Shown: positions 7,080 to 12,707 of the stretch, in pieces
Position numbering within the stretch: the first letter of the stretch is position 1
How the letters are laid out: every line of letters begins with the position of its first letter
From: DATAQC01 sp039649175
GTDB taxonomy: Bacteria; Actinomycetota; Acidimicrobiia; Acidimicrobiales; AC-14
DNA length: 12,707 nt
Direction: 5' to 3'
NCBI GenBank assembly: GCA_039649175.1
Contig: JBBWZS010000116.1
Location: 1-12,707 of the forward strand
Program-made: the position numbers and the translations under genes
Notes under the pieces: generated by a model
What the model saw: only the letters and a program-made list of their open reading frames with translations
Told to the model about the DNA's origin: nothing
The model's database searches: none

Positions 7080-8336
7080 TCAGGAGGGGGTGTCGCCGTC
7101 GTCGCTGCCCGGCGACCGACCGTAGGAGAGCCAGTCCGACTGGAGGGAGCGGCCGGATGAGGCGGGCTGATCGGCCGGCGGGGTGGGCACCGGCCGCGTG
7201 GGCTCCGTGGGCCCGGTGGGCTCCGGGGGCGGTGGCGGGGTAGGGGCTGCCGCCGGTGCGGCCACCGCAGTTGCCGGGGCCACGGCGGCACGCCGGGAGG
7301 CCTCCGGTTGCGCCTGGGCGGGGCCGGGCGACTGGCGGCGGTCCGCGGCGGCGGCGTCGGGGCCGGAGCGTTCGCGCCGCCGGCGGCGACGGCCTTTGTC
7401 CTCGGACCGTTCGATCTCACCCTGGCGTTCGAGCTCGGCGTTCAGCTCGGCGCCGAGGATGACGGCCAGGGCCGACAGGTAGAGCCACAGGAGCAGGGCG
7501 ACGACGCCATTGAGCGACCCGTACTTGTCCGCGAGTTCACCGACGCTGGTCACGTAGAAGGAAAACGCCAGAGAGGCGAGGAGCCAGACCACGGTGGCCG
7601 CGATGCCGCCGGGACTTACCCAGGTCCATCGCGGCGTCTCGCGGTTGGGGCCCAGGGAGTAGTAGCTGGCGAACAAGATCGACAGGGCGACCAGTCCTAG
7701 GGGCCAGCGGACGACCGTCCACAGGATGTTGAAGGCTCCGCTGCCGAAGGGCAGGTGCCCCTCGATGCCGTGGCCGACGGGGGCACCGAAGACGGTGAGC
7801 ACGGTGGCGACACCGCCGAGGACGACGGTGAGCAGGATGAGCAGGAGGGCCCGCACCCGGGCGGCGACCAGCTTGCGCTCCTCCTCCACGTCGTAGGCCA
7901 CGTCGAGGCCCCGCTGCAGGGCGACCATGCCCGCCGAGGCGCCCCACAGGGCCAAGGCCAGCCCGAAGACGGTGGCCAGCAGCGACCCGCTGCCGCCCTT
8001 GGCATTGGCCGTCGTGAGGACGAGGTCCTGGAGGGTGAAGGCGGCCTTTTTCGGGAGGGTCGTCCCGATGGCCTTGTTGATGTTGGCGATGGTCTCGGGG
8101 CCGACGTTGGTCAGGCCCAGCACGCCGACGGCGGCGATGATGGCCGGGAATACGGCGAGGAACCAGTAGAAGGCCATGCCCGCCGAGATCAGCGAGCCGC
8201 GATCGACCTTGAACTCCTTCACCGCCCGCTGCAGGCTCACCTTCAGCCCGGGAGGGCCGAGCTCGGTGGGCGAGGTCGGCGGGCCGCTGTCAGCCGTCTG
8301 GGGCGGCACCCCTCCGGTGTCGGTCTGGTTGCTCAC
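7080..8336 (-). CDS. BrkB/YihY family inner-membrane protein
   Basis: Predicted 418 aa from GTG 8336. The core (about 30-305) matches the YihY/virulence-factor-BrkB family: an amphipathic segment, then SLISAGMAFYWFLAVFPAIIAAV, GSLLATVFGLALALWGASAGMVALQRGLDVAYDVEEER, a third and fourth TM, and SPGGIAATVVWLLASLAFSFYV with YGSLNGVVALLLWLYLSALAVILGAELNAELE, the last being the most diagnostic stretch. About six TM helices. The family is sometimes annotated ribonuclease BN, an old misassignment; its true function is unsettled. The last 110 residues are unusual: a basic run (KGRRRRRRERS, about 314-324) and then a Pro/Ala/Thr-rich disordered tail, probably cytoplasmic. No clear Shine-Dalgarno precedes the GTG. 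It is divergent from the kinase gene with a 126-bp gap holding both promoters, so the two could be co-regulated. Confidence 0.9.
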   Translation of the reverse strand: MSNQTDTGGVPPQTADSGPPTSPTELGPPGLKVSLQRAVKEFKVDRGSLISAGMAFYWFLAVFPAIIAAVGVLGLTNVGPETIANINKAIGTTLPKKAAFTLQDLVLTTANAKGGSGSLLATVFGLALALWGASAGMVALQRGLDVAYDVEEERKLVAARVRALLLILLTVVLGGVATVLTVFGAPVGHGIEGHLPFGSGAFNILWTVVRWPLGLVALSILFASYYSLGPNRETPRWTWVSPGGIAATVVWLLASLAFSFYVTSVGELADKYGSLNGVVALLLWLYLSALAVILGAELNAELERQGEIERSEDKGRRRRRRERSGPDAAAADRRQSPGPAQAQPEASRRAAVAPATAVAAPAAAPTPPPPPEPTGPTEPTRPVPTPPADQPASSGRSLQSDWLSYGRSPGSDDGDTPS

Positions 8337-8449
8337 GACGGCGGGTTCGGCGAGGGGCGGCGGCGGGTGAGCACGGTGGTGGACCTACCCCACGGGCAGG
8401 TGAGGAAACGGCGCTGTCATCGTCTTCGGCTGGCGGCGGCACTGTCTCG

Positions 8450-8455
8450 TAGGCT
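8450..8455 (+). promoter_or_regulatory. Candidate -10 element for leaderless transcript of the kinase gene
   Basis: TAGGCT fits the actinobacterial -10 pattern TAnnnT and lies exactly 7 nt before GTG 8463, which would place transcription start at the start codon. No Shine-Dalgarno is present before 8463, as expected for a leaderless mRNA. No good -35 was found. The same arrangement occurs before GTG 10350. Confidence 0.45.
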
Positions 8456-8462
8456 GCCGGTC

Positions 8463-9947
8463 GTGGCTGACCGGGTTCTGAGCGACCGCTACCGAATCGT
8501 CCGCCATCTGGCCCGGGGCGGCATGGCCGAGGTCTACCTGGCCCACGACACGCTCCTCGACCGGCCGGTGGCGGTCAAGGTGCTCTTCCCCGAGCTGGCC
8601 CAGGACGTCAACTTCGTCGAGCGCTTCCGCCGCGAGGCGCGTGCCGCCGCCGGCCTCAACCACCACAACATCGTCTCCGTCTACGACTTCGGCGAGGACG
8701 AGGGGTCGTACTTCATCGTCATGGAGTACGTCGACGGCCAGACCCTGCGCGACGTGGTGCGCACCGAGGGGCCGTTGGAGATGTCACGGGTCATCGAGAT
8801 CGGCGCCGAGGTGGCTGCCGCCCTGGCCATCGCCCACGCCAACGGCATCATCCACCGCGACGTCAAGCCGGGCAACGTCTTGATCGCGTCCACCGTCCCG
8901 TCGGCCCGCATCAGCGATGTCCCCGAGGCGCGCCTGAGCGAGGTGAAGGTGGCCGACTTCGGCATCGCCCGCGCCGGTAACCCGCGGGAGAGCCTCACCC
9001 AGACCGGTGCGGTGATGGGCACGGCCACCTATCTGTCGCCCGAGCAGGCCAAGGGGGCCGACATCGACCTGCGCAGCGACGTGTACTCGCTCGGGGTCGT
9101 GCTCTACGAGATGGCCACCGGGCGGCCGCCGTTCGCCGGGTCGAACCCCGTGGCCATCGCCTACCAGCACCTGAACGAGGAGCCGGTGGCGCCGTCGACC
9201 CAGAACCCGGCGGTTCCCCCGGCGTTCGATGCCATCGTGCTCAAGGCCCTGGCCAAGGACCCCGCCGACCGCCAGGCCTCCGCCGCCGAGCTGCGCGCCG
9301 AGCTGCTGGCCATGACCGTGGGTCCCCCCGAGCTGGAGTCCACCATGATCGACGCGCCGGCTGCGGTCGGCGCGGCGGGGACGTCGACCGAGGTGCTGGC
9401 TCCCGTTGCCGCCGTGCCTCCCACCTGGGCCGGCGGCGGGGTGCCCCCCGTGGGGCCGCCGGCCACGCCGCCGGACGTGTACCGCCGCCGGCGCCTCGTG
9501 CTGCTCGGGCTGCTGGGCCTGCTGGCCATCGCCCTGGTGGCCATCGTCGTGTCCATGGCGGGGTCAGGGTCGGGCGGGACGGCGACGGTTCCCCGGGTCA
9601 TCGACCTCAGCCCTTCCGATGCGCAGACGGCGGTGACCAAGGCCGGCCTCAACTCGGCCGTCGACTACCAGGACGGCCGAGCCGGCGACCCCACCAAGGT
9701 GGTCGACCAGAACCCCCCTCCGGGCGCCAAGGTCAAGCGCACGACGGTGGTGACCCTCGTGGTGCCGGGCACCACCACGACAACGGTGCCCACCACCAGC
9801 CGCACGGTCACCACGCCGGCCACCACCGCGACCACGGTCCAGCCAACCACTACCGTCGCCCCACCGACGACGGTTGCGCCCACGACTGTCCCCCCCACCA
9901 CCGTCACACCCACAACCGTGAAGAAGACCACCACCACCGTCGCCTGA
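8463..9947 (+). CDS. PknB-type Ser/Thr protein kinase with one PASTA domain and Thr-rich external tail
   Basis: Predicted 494 aa from GTG 8463. The cytoplasmic kinase domain (about 10-275) has all catalytic motifs: glycine loop LARGGMAEVYLA, Lys39 in VAVKVL, HRDVKPGN with catalytic Asp133 and Asn138, DFG at Asp165, GTATYLSPEQA in the activation segment, and SDVYSLGVVLYEMATGRPPF. A Pro/Ala linker follows, then a TM at about 344-365 preceded by RRRR, one PASTA domain (about 376-435, VPRVIDLSPSDAQTAVTKAG to VVTLVVPG), and a 58-residue Thr/Pro/Val tail. PASTA domains sense muropeptides or cell-wall state; PknB of mycobacteria has four, so this receptor is minimal. About 15-20 extra residues with two SARISDV/EARLSEV-like copies lie between the catalytic loop and DFG. 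The frame is open upstream to 7755, but conservation begins at residue 5, so the start is 8463. The divergent neighbour is the BrkB gene. Confidence 0.94.
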   Translation: MADRVLSDRYRIVRHLARGGMAEVYLAHDTLLDRPVAVKVLFPELAQDVNFVERFRREARAAAGLNHHNIVSVYDFGEDEGSYFIVMEYVDGQTLRDVVRTEGPLEMSRVIEIGAEVAAALAIAHANGIIHRDVKPGNVLIASTVPSARISDVPEARLSEVKVADFGIARAGNPRESLTQTGAVMGTATYLSPEQAKGADIDLRSDVYSLGVVLYEMATGRPPFAGSNPVAIAYQHLNEEPVAPSTQNPAVPPAFDAIVLKALAKDPADRQASAAELRAELLAMTVGPPELESTMIDAPAAVGAAGTSTEVLAPVAAVPPTWAGGGVPPVGPPATPPDVYRRRRLVLLGLLGLLAIALVAIVVSMAGSGSGGTATVPRVIDLSPSDAQTAVTKAGLNSAVDYQDGRAGDPTKVVDQNPPPGAKVKRTTVVTLVVPGTTTTTVPTTSRTVTTPATTATTVQPTTTVAPPTTVAPTTVPPTTVTPTTVKKTTTTVA

Positions 9948-10039
9948 CAGGTCGTCGGCCCCCAATCGTTTCGACGCTCAAGTCCGACGTCAGTCCTGCC
10001 GTTCCAAGCGGTGGGGGCAGTGTCCGAACGTGTTCTCGT

Positions 10040-10044
10040 GGGAG
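10040..10044 (+). promoter_or_regulatory. Ribosome binding site for the small gene at 10051
   Basis: GGGAG ends 6 nt before ATG 10051 and decides this start over the in-frame GTG at 10030, which has no Shine-Dalgarno. Confidence 0.55.
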
Positions 10045-10050
10045 TGTTCG

Positions 10051-10335
10051 ATGGAGTCCGAAAACCTTCAGACGTTTCTTGAGATCGTCCTGGGCCGCAG
10101 AGTGGCCAGGGCCGTGTGCCGGGAGTGTGCCGACGACCCCCATCGGGCGGTCGACAGCCTGAACCGGCGCGCCGCCGCCCTCCAGGCCCCGTACCGCAAG
10201 GAGCGGATGTTCGACGACGACGGGTTCGCCAAGACCGGCAAGGAGATCACCCGCCTCCATCTGGTGGCGCGCCTCATCGACGAGCTCAACTACGAGTTCG
10301 ACGACGAGCTGGGCGTGGAGCTGGTCCGCTCCTGA
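10051..10335 (+). CDS. Small hypothetical protein (94 aa)
   Basis: I do not recognise this protein. It begins MESENLQTFLEIVLGRRVAR, has a C-x2-C pair (VCRECADD, Cys22/Cys25 region) early on, a basic middle (NRRAAALQAPYRKERMF), and an acidic C-terminus (LNYEFDDELGVELVRS). No signal peptide or TM, so it is predicted cytosolic and mostly helical. Its codon use, with G/C at most third positions, matches neighbouring genes, which supports it being real, as does the well-placed GGGAG. It lies 103 bp after the kinase gene and 14 bp before the candidate selenoprotein gene, in the same direction, so it may be co-transcribed with the latter. A single Cys pair is not enough to call a metal site. Confidence 0.7.
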   Translation: MESENLQTFLEIVLGRRVARAVCRECADDPHRAVDSLNRRAAALQAPYRKERMFDDDGFAKTGKEITRLHLVARLIDELNYEFDDELGVELVRS

Positions 10336-10336
10336 C

Positions 10337-10342
10337 TAGCCT
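10337..10342 (+). promoter_or_regulatory. Candidate -10 element for leaderless transcript of the peroxiredoxin-like gene
   Basis: TAGCCT fits TAnnnT and is separated by exactly 7 nt (CGCCCCG) from GTG 10350, which has no Shine-Dalgarno. This is the same geometry as TAGGCT before GTG 8463. It lies in the 14-bp gap after the small upstream gene, so the gene could be expressed from its own promoter as well as by read-through. No clear -35 is seen. Confidence 0.4.
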
Positions 10343-10349
10343 CGCCCCG

Positions 10350-10901
10350 GTGCCCGACAACGTCGACCTGACCGACGACGTCGACCTGCAGGGCGTGGTG
10401 CTGGCCGACGCCCGAACCGGCGAGCCCTTGGATCTGGGGGCGGGACTGCCTCTCGTGGTGCTCAGCGTCATCCGCCACCGGCACTGACTGTCGTGCCAGG
10501 CGCATCTCGTGGAGATGCGGCAGCGCGCGGCGGACTTCGAGACCATGGGGGCCACGGTGGTCGCCGTGGGCTTCAGTCCCGGTGAGGCGTTGGCCGAGCT
10601 GGCCGGCGAACTGCAGTGGCCGTGGCCGTTCCTGGCCGATCCCGAGCGGGCCCTCTACCGGCGGCTGGGAATGGAGCGGGCCCCCCTCCGCCAGGTCTTC
10701 ACCCCGGCGGCGGTTCGCCGCTACCGGGAGGCCGCCGCCCAGGGCCGGGAGGTGCACAAGCCTGTCGAAGACCCCCGCCAGCTCGGTGGCGACGCCGTCG
10801 CCGTCCACGGCCGGGTGGTCTGGCTTCGCCGCCAGGCCAGCCCCGACGACCGGCCCTCGGTGGACACCCTCCTGGATGCCGTCGCAGAACACCGGCCCTG
10901 A
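10350..10901 (+). CDS. Peroxiredoxin-like SelL/PRXL2-type redox protein, candidate selenoprotein (in-frame TGA at 10485-10487)
   Basis: Read through one TGA, this is a 183-residue thioredoxin-fold protein of the AhpC/TSA-like group. The N-terminal part gives VVLADARTGEPLDLG and the strand LPLVVLSVIRHRH; the next codon is TGA (residue 46), then L-S-C49. Family members have a redox CxxC right after an RHxG/FRH-type stretch, so the TGA replaces the first Cys, giving UxxC. The following text (AHLVEMRQRAADFETMGATV, VAVGFSPGEALAEL, WPFLADPERALYRRLGM, then GDAVAVHGRVVWLRRQASPDDRPS) is the normal rest of the fold with no further break. Codon use is uniform on both sides of the TGA. A hairpin starting 13 nt after the TGA fits a bacterial SECIS. 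The role would be thiol/selenol peroxide or disulfide chemistry in the cytosol. The start GTG 10350 is chosen from a 7-nt spaced -10 and domain length. The alternative is a Cys-to-stop nonsense mutation or sequencing error. SelA/B/C/D are not in this window. Confidence 0.8.
10501..10519 (+). promoter_or_regulatory. Candidate bacterial SECIS hairpin
   Basis: CGCATCTC (10501-10508) pairs perfectly with GAGATGCG (10512-10519) around the loop GTG (10509-10511). A short lower helix, TGC 10494-10496 with GCA 10520-10522, is separated from it by a 4-nt bulge (CAGG). The loop starts 21 nt after the TGA and begins with G, matching the published general model for bacterial SECIS elements: a stem-loop just 3' of UGA, with G among the first loop bases and the loop roughly 16-37 nt downstream. 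The element lies inside the coding sequence, as in E. coli fdhF. SelB would bind it to direct Sec-tRNA to the UGA. The loop is small, so opening of the closing C-G pair (loop CGTGG) may be needed. Confidence 0.6.
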
Positions 10902-10922
10902 CAGGGGCGGGTCGGGCGGCGG

Positions 10923-11318
10923 CTACCCCGGTTGGCGCCCGCACCACACGCAACGGCGCTCGGTGCGGACGAAACGGCTGCCGAGCTGGATCTGGCGCCC
11001 CCCCTCGACCTGGTGACGACCGAAGTGGCACTGCAGCCGGTGCCACAGGTCGCCGGGATGCACCTCCCGGCAGGCCCACCAGGTGCACAGGTTGGCCCAG
11101 GCACCGTCCCTGCTCGGCGCCGGTGGCGGCGCCTGCCGGTTGACCGGCCGGGGCGACGCTGGCCTGCCGCCGTCCTGGCGAGGCGAGTCGAGCTCCTGGG
11201 CGACGCCGAAGCGAGGGACGCGGTCGCCGATCGGGCGCACCGGCGTGAGCGCCGACGACGAGGTCCGCAACGGTGGCTCGGGCCACCTGACCGGCCAGAT
11301 GTCGGGGGGTTCTGCCAT
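10923..11318 (-). CDS. Small hypothetical protein with zinc-ribbon-like C-terminus
   Basis: Predicted 131 aa, function not recognised. The N-terminal 75 residues (MAEPPDIWPVRWPEPPLRTS onward) are Pro/Arg-rich and likely disordered. The C-terminal 55 residues are Cys/His/Trp-rich: NLCTWWACREVHPGDLWHRL, then QCHFGRH, then RRCVWCGRQPG. The C-x-F-G-R-H ... C-x2-C-G arrangement, with about 20 residues between the halves, resembles short zinc-ribbon/DUF1660-like proteins, so a structural zinc site is plausible (inference). There is no signal peptide or TM. ATG 11318 is chosen over an upstream in-frame start at 11369 because GGAGGA (11328-11333 on the complement) ends 9 nt before it and a second GGAGG lies 2 nt before it. 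It converges on the redox gene with a 21-bp gap. Confidence 0.7.
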   Translation of the reverse strand: MAEPPDIWPVRWPEPPLRTSSSALTPVRPIGDRVPRFGVAQELDSPRQDGGRPASPRPVNRQAPPPAPSRDGAWANLCTWWACREVHPGDLWHRLQCHFGRHQVEGGRQIQLGSRFVRTERRCVWCGRQPG

Positions 11319-11492
11319 GTCCTCCGCTCCTCCGCGACTCACGGTGCCACGGCCCTCGCCGCTCCGCAATGAGTGACCTGGACACCTAGCGCGGGCCCGA
11401 TGCGCCCCGAACCACCCGAACCGGGCAGGTCCCGGGCGCCCAGGGGGATCTCGAACCTGACCAGAACAGCTGTCGGGTCGGCAGTACCGGCC

Positions 11493-12278
11493 TCAGCTGG
11501 GCAGGCGGCGCAGCGAGCGGATGAGCTGGTGATCGGCGGTGAACAGGCGTCCGACGGTGAGGCGGCCGGCCACCAGGGCGGCGAATGCGTTGCCGGCCAG
11601 CAGCATGTACATGACCACCAGCTGGAGGCGGATGGCGGCGCTGGGGGAGGCGCCGGCGAGGAGCATGCCCGTCATGGCCCCGGGCAGGGCGACCAGGCCC
11701 ACCACCTTGGTGTTGTCGACGACGGGCAGCATCCCCGTGCGCAGCGCCGAGCGGTGCCAGGGACCGGACGCCTCGGCCGAGGTCTGTCCCAGGCTCAGGC
11801 GGGCCTCGACCTCCCGGCGCTGGGCGGCCAGGTCGTCGCGCAGGCGGGTCATGACCAACGACGTGGTGTTCATGGCGTTGGAGATGATCATCGACCCCAG
11901 GGGGATCACCGCCCGGGGCAAGGACGGGATGATGCGCAGCACGAGCAGCAGCCCGATGGTGCCGGCCGAGGCCACGGTGAGCGAGGCGGCGGCGATCCAG
12001 CGCGCCCCCGGCACCCGCCGGGCGCGCGAGCCCGACGTGAGGGTGGCGGTGACGATCATCACCGCGATGACCACCGGGGTCAGCCCGCCGTGGCTGGAGA
12101 AGACGTAGTCGAGCACGTAGCCCACGGCCAGCAACTGGGTGAACGAGCGGACGGTGGCGACCACGATGTCGGTCTCCAGGTCGGCGTGGCGCAGCCGGGA
12201 GACGGCCACGGCCACGGCCACCAGGCAGAGGGAGAGCGCCACATCGGCGAATGAGATCTGCCCCGCCAGGTCGTTCAC
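11493..12278 (-). CDS. fetB: FetB/YbbM-like metal (iron) exporter permease, UPF0014 family
   Basis: Predicted 261 aa, about seven TM helices, the usual length for the family. Diagnostic features are VATVRSFTQLLAVGYVLDYVF near the N-terminus, VIPLGSMIISNAMNTTSLVM in the middle (the family's conserved P-x-x-GM-I-I-x-N-x-M motif), and KVVGLVALPGAMTGMLLAGA followed by QLVVMYMLLAGNAFAALVAG. In E. coli FetA (ATPase) and FetB export iron and raise resistance to peroxide; metal specificity here is assumed from homology. The GTG start at 12278 overlaps the stop of the upstream ATPase gene by the GTGA quartet, so the two are translationally coupled in one operon. The 174 bp between this gene's end and 11318 hold no gene or clear terminator. 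Confidence 0.88.
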   Translation of the reverse strand: MNDLAGQISFADVALSLCLVAVAVAVSRLRHADLETDIVVATVRSFTQLLAVGYVLDYVFSSHGGLTPVVIAVMIVTATLTSGSRARRVPGARWIAAASLTVASAGTIGLLLVLRIIPSLPRAVIPLGSMIISNAMNTTSLVMTRLRDDLAAQRREVEARLSLGQTSAEASGPWHRSALRTGMLPVVDNTKVVGLVALPGAMTGMLLAGASPSAAIRLQLVVMYMLLAGNAFAALVAGRLTVGRLFTADHQLIRSLRRLPS

Positions 12279-12707
12279 CGGGCGTCACCGCCCGCCCCGG
12301 CAGCACCAGCAGCGCCGCGGCCCACCTCGATGATGCGGTCGGCGATCTCGGTGGCCTGCCGGGGCTCGTGGGTGACCATGACGACGGTGAGGCCGTCGTC
12401 GGCGAGGGAGCGCACCAGGCGCTCCACCTCGCCCTTGGAGGCGGTGTCGAGGGCGGAGGTGGGCTCGTCGAGCAACAGGCAGTCGGGGTGGCGGGCCAGG
12501 GCCCGGGCCAGGCACATCCGCTGGGCCTCGCCCACCGACAGCACGTCGGCCAGCCGCGTGCCCACGGCGGCGTCGAGGTGCACCCGGGGCAGCAGCTCCT
12601 CCCAGCCCTCACCCACGTTGTCGGCGACCGTGCCCGGGAACGTCACCGGCACCTGGCCCACGTGCTGCACCCGCCGGCGCAGCTCGAGCACGTCGTAGCT
12701 GCGCACG
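12275..12707 (-). CDS. fetA: FetA/YbbL-like ABC transporter ATPase, C-terminal part (5' end outside window)
   Basis: The last 144 or so residues of an ABC ATPase, open to the right edge. Visible are LRRRVQHVGQVPVTFPGTV with the Q-loop Gln, the signature LSVGEAQRMCLARALARHP, Walker B with catalytic Glu in CLLLDEPTSALD, and the H-loop in VVMVTHEP. Walker A lies beyond the window. The signature reads LSVGE rather than LSGGE, with Val at the second position; related half-transporter ATPases vary here, so activity is not excluded. Pairing with an UPF0014 permease by a GTGA overlap identifies it as FetA-like. It hydrolyses ATP to drive metal export through the permease. The final 15 residues are Gly/Ala-rich. 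Confidence 0.87.
   Translation of the reverse strand, partial: VRSYDVLELRRRVQHVGQVPVTFPGTVADNVGEGWEELLPRVHLDAAVGTRLADVLSVGEAQRMCLARALARHPDCLLLDEPTSALDTASKGEVERLVRSLADDGLTVVMVTHEPRQATEIADRIIEVGRGAAGAAGAGGDAR

Noticed and set aside
7755..8462. Upstream extension of the kinase frame
   Set aside because: It is antisense to the BrkB gene and has Gly/His/Asp-rich shadow composition; kinase homology starts at the GTG 8463 product.
9764..9944. Repetitive ACC-rich DNA as a repeat array or CRISPR
   Set aside because: It is in-frame low-complexity coding for a Thr/Pro/Val tail with no regular repeat-spacer periodicity.
9958..10018. GCCCCCA and TGGGGGC arms as a terminator after the kinase gene
   Set aside because: Arms are separated by 47 nt and no T-tract follows; easily expected by chance in GC-rich DNA.
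10485..10487. TGA as an ordinary stop creating a pseudogene
   Set aside because: Possible, but the frame is intact on both sides, codon use is normal after the TGA, the TGA falls on the redox Cys column and a SECIS-like stem follows. Kept as the main alternative to Sec.
11396..11491. tRNA-like T-arm (GGTTCGAGATCC on the minus strand) downstream of fetB, considered as tRNA or selC
   Set aside because: The 5-bp T-stem does not pair, and no acceptor stem, D-arm or anticodon arm can be built around it.
11373..12254. Long open frame on the plus strand opposite fetB
   Set aside because: Composition (Gly/Gln/His/Asp-rich) is that of an antisense shadow, while the minus strand encodes a clear UPF0014 permease.

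Overview
The window is high-GC, densely packed bacterial DNA with many GTG starts, short intergenic gaps and several start codons lacking a Shine-Dalgarno. Exported proteins carry long Thr/Pro/Val-rich tracts. The gene types (PASTA-domain Ser/Thr kinase, DUF459-like SGNH protein, DUF1003 protein, BrkB/YihY protein, FetAB exporter) together point to an actinobacterium. The Thr-rich tails make Acidimicrobiia my best guess, which is inference from style rather than a database match. No phage, IS element, rRNA, tRNA or CRISPR array was seen. No gene-free stretch exceeds 300 bases; the longest (3253-3503) is a divergent promoter region holding a perfect inverted repeat.

Layout. 1-356 (+): C-terminal end of a DUF1003 membrane protein. 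394-1191 (-): Rieske [2Fe-2S] protein with a C-terminal domain resembling chagasin-family (I42) inhibitors. 1334-2086 (+): signal-peptide, Thr-rich stalk, single-TM protein of unknown role. 2143-3252 (-): DUF459-like SGNH hydrolase. 3504-4943 (+): MBOAT O-acyltransferase of the AlgI type. 5022-7058 (+): acyltransferase-3 membrane protein fused to a C-terminal SGNH domain. 7080-8336 (-): BrkB/YihY-family membrane protein. 8463-9947 (+): Ser/Thr kinase with one PASTA domain and a Thr-rich external tail. 10051-10335 (+): small unknown protein. 10350-10901 (+): peroxiredoxin-like (SelL/PRXL2-type) redox protein with an in-frame TGA in a UxxC motif, a candidate selenoprotein. 10923-11318 (-): small protein with a zinc-ribbon-like C-terminus. 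11493-12707 (-): FetB-like permease translationally coupled to a FetA-like ATPase that runs off the right edge.

How the genes relate. The block 2143-7058 looks like a surface acylation locus: two unrelated acyl-transferring membrane families (MBOAT and AT3) plus two SGNH domains that could complete acyl transfer onto, or removal from, an extracellular glycan. The kinase and BrkB gene are divergent neighbours at the cell envelope. FetAB is an iron/metal exporter pair linked in other bacteria to oxidative-stress resistance; it lies about 600 bp from the thiol/selenol redox gene on the opposite strand, which is suggestive but not proof of a link.

The most interesting item is the 10350-10901 gene. 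An ordinary gene caller would cut it in two at TGA 10485-10487. The TGA replaces the first Cys of the expected redox CxxC, the frame stays open on both sides, and an 8-bp hairpin with a G-starting loop begins 13 nt after the TGA, as expected for a bacterial SECIS element.
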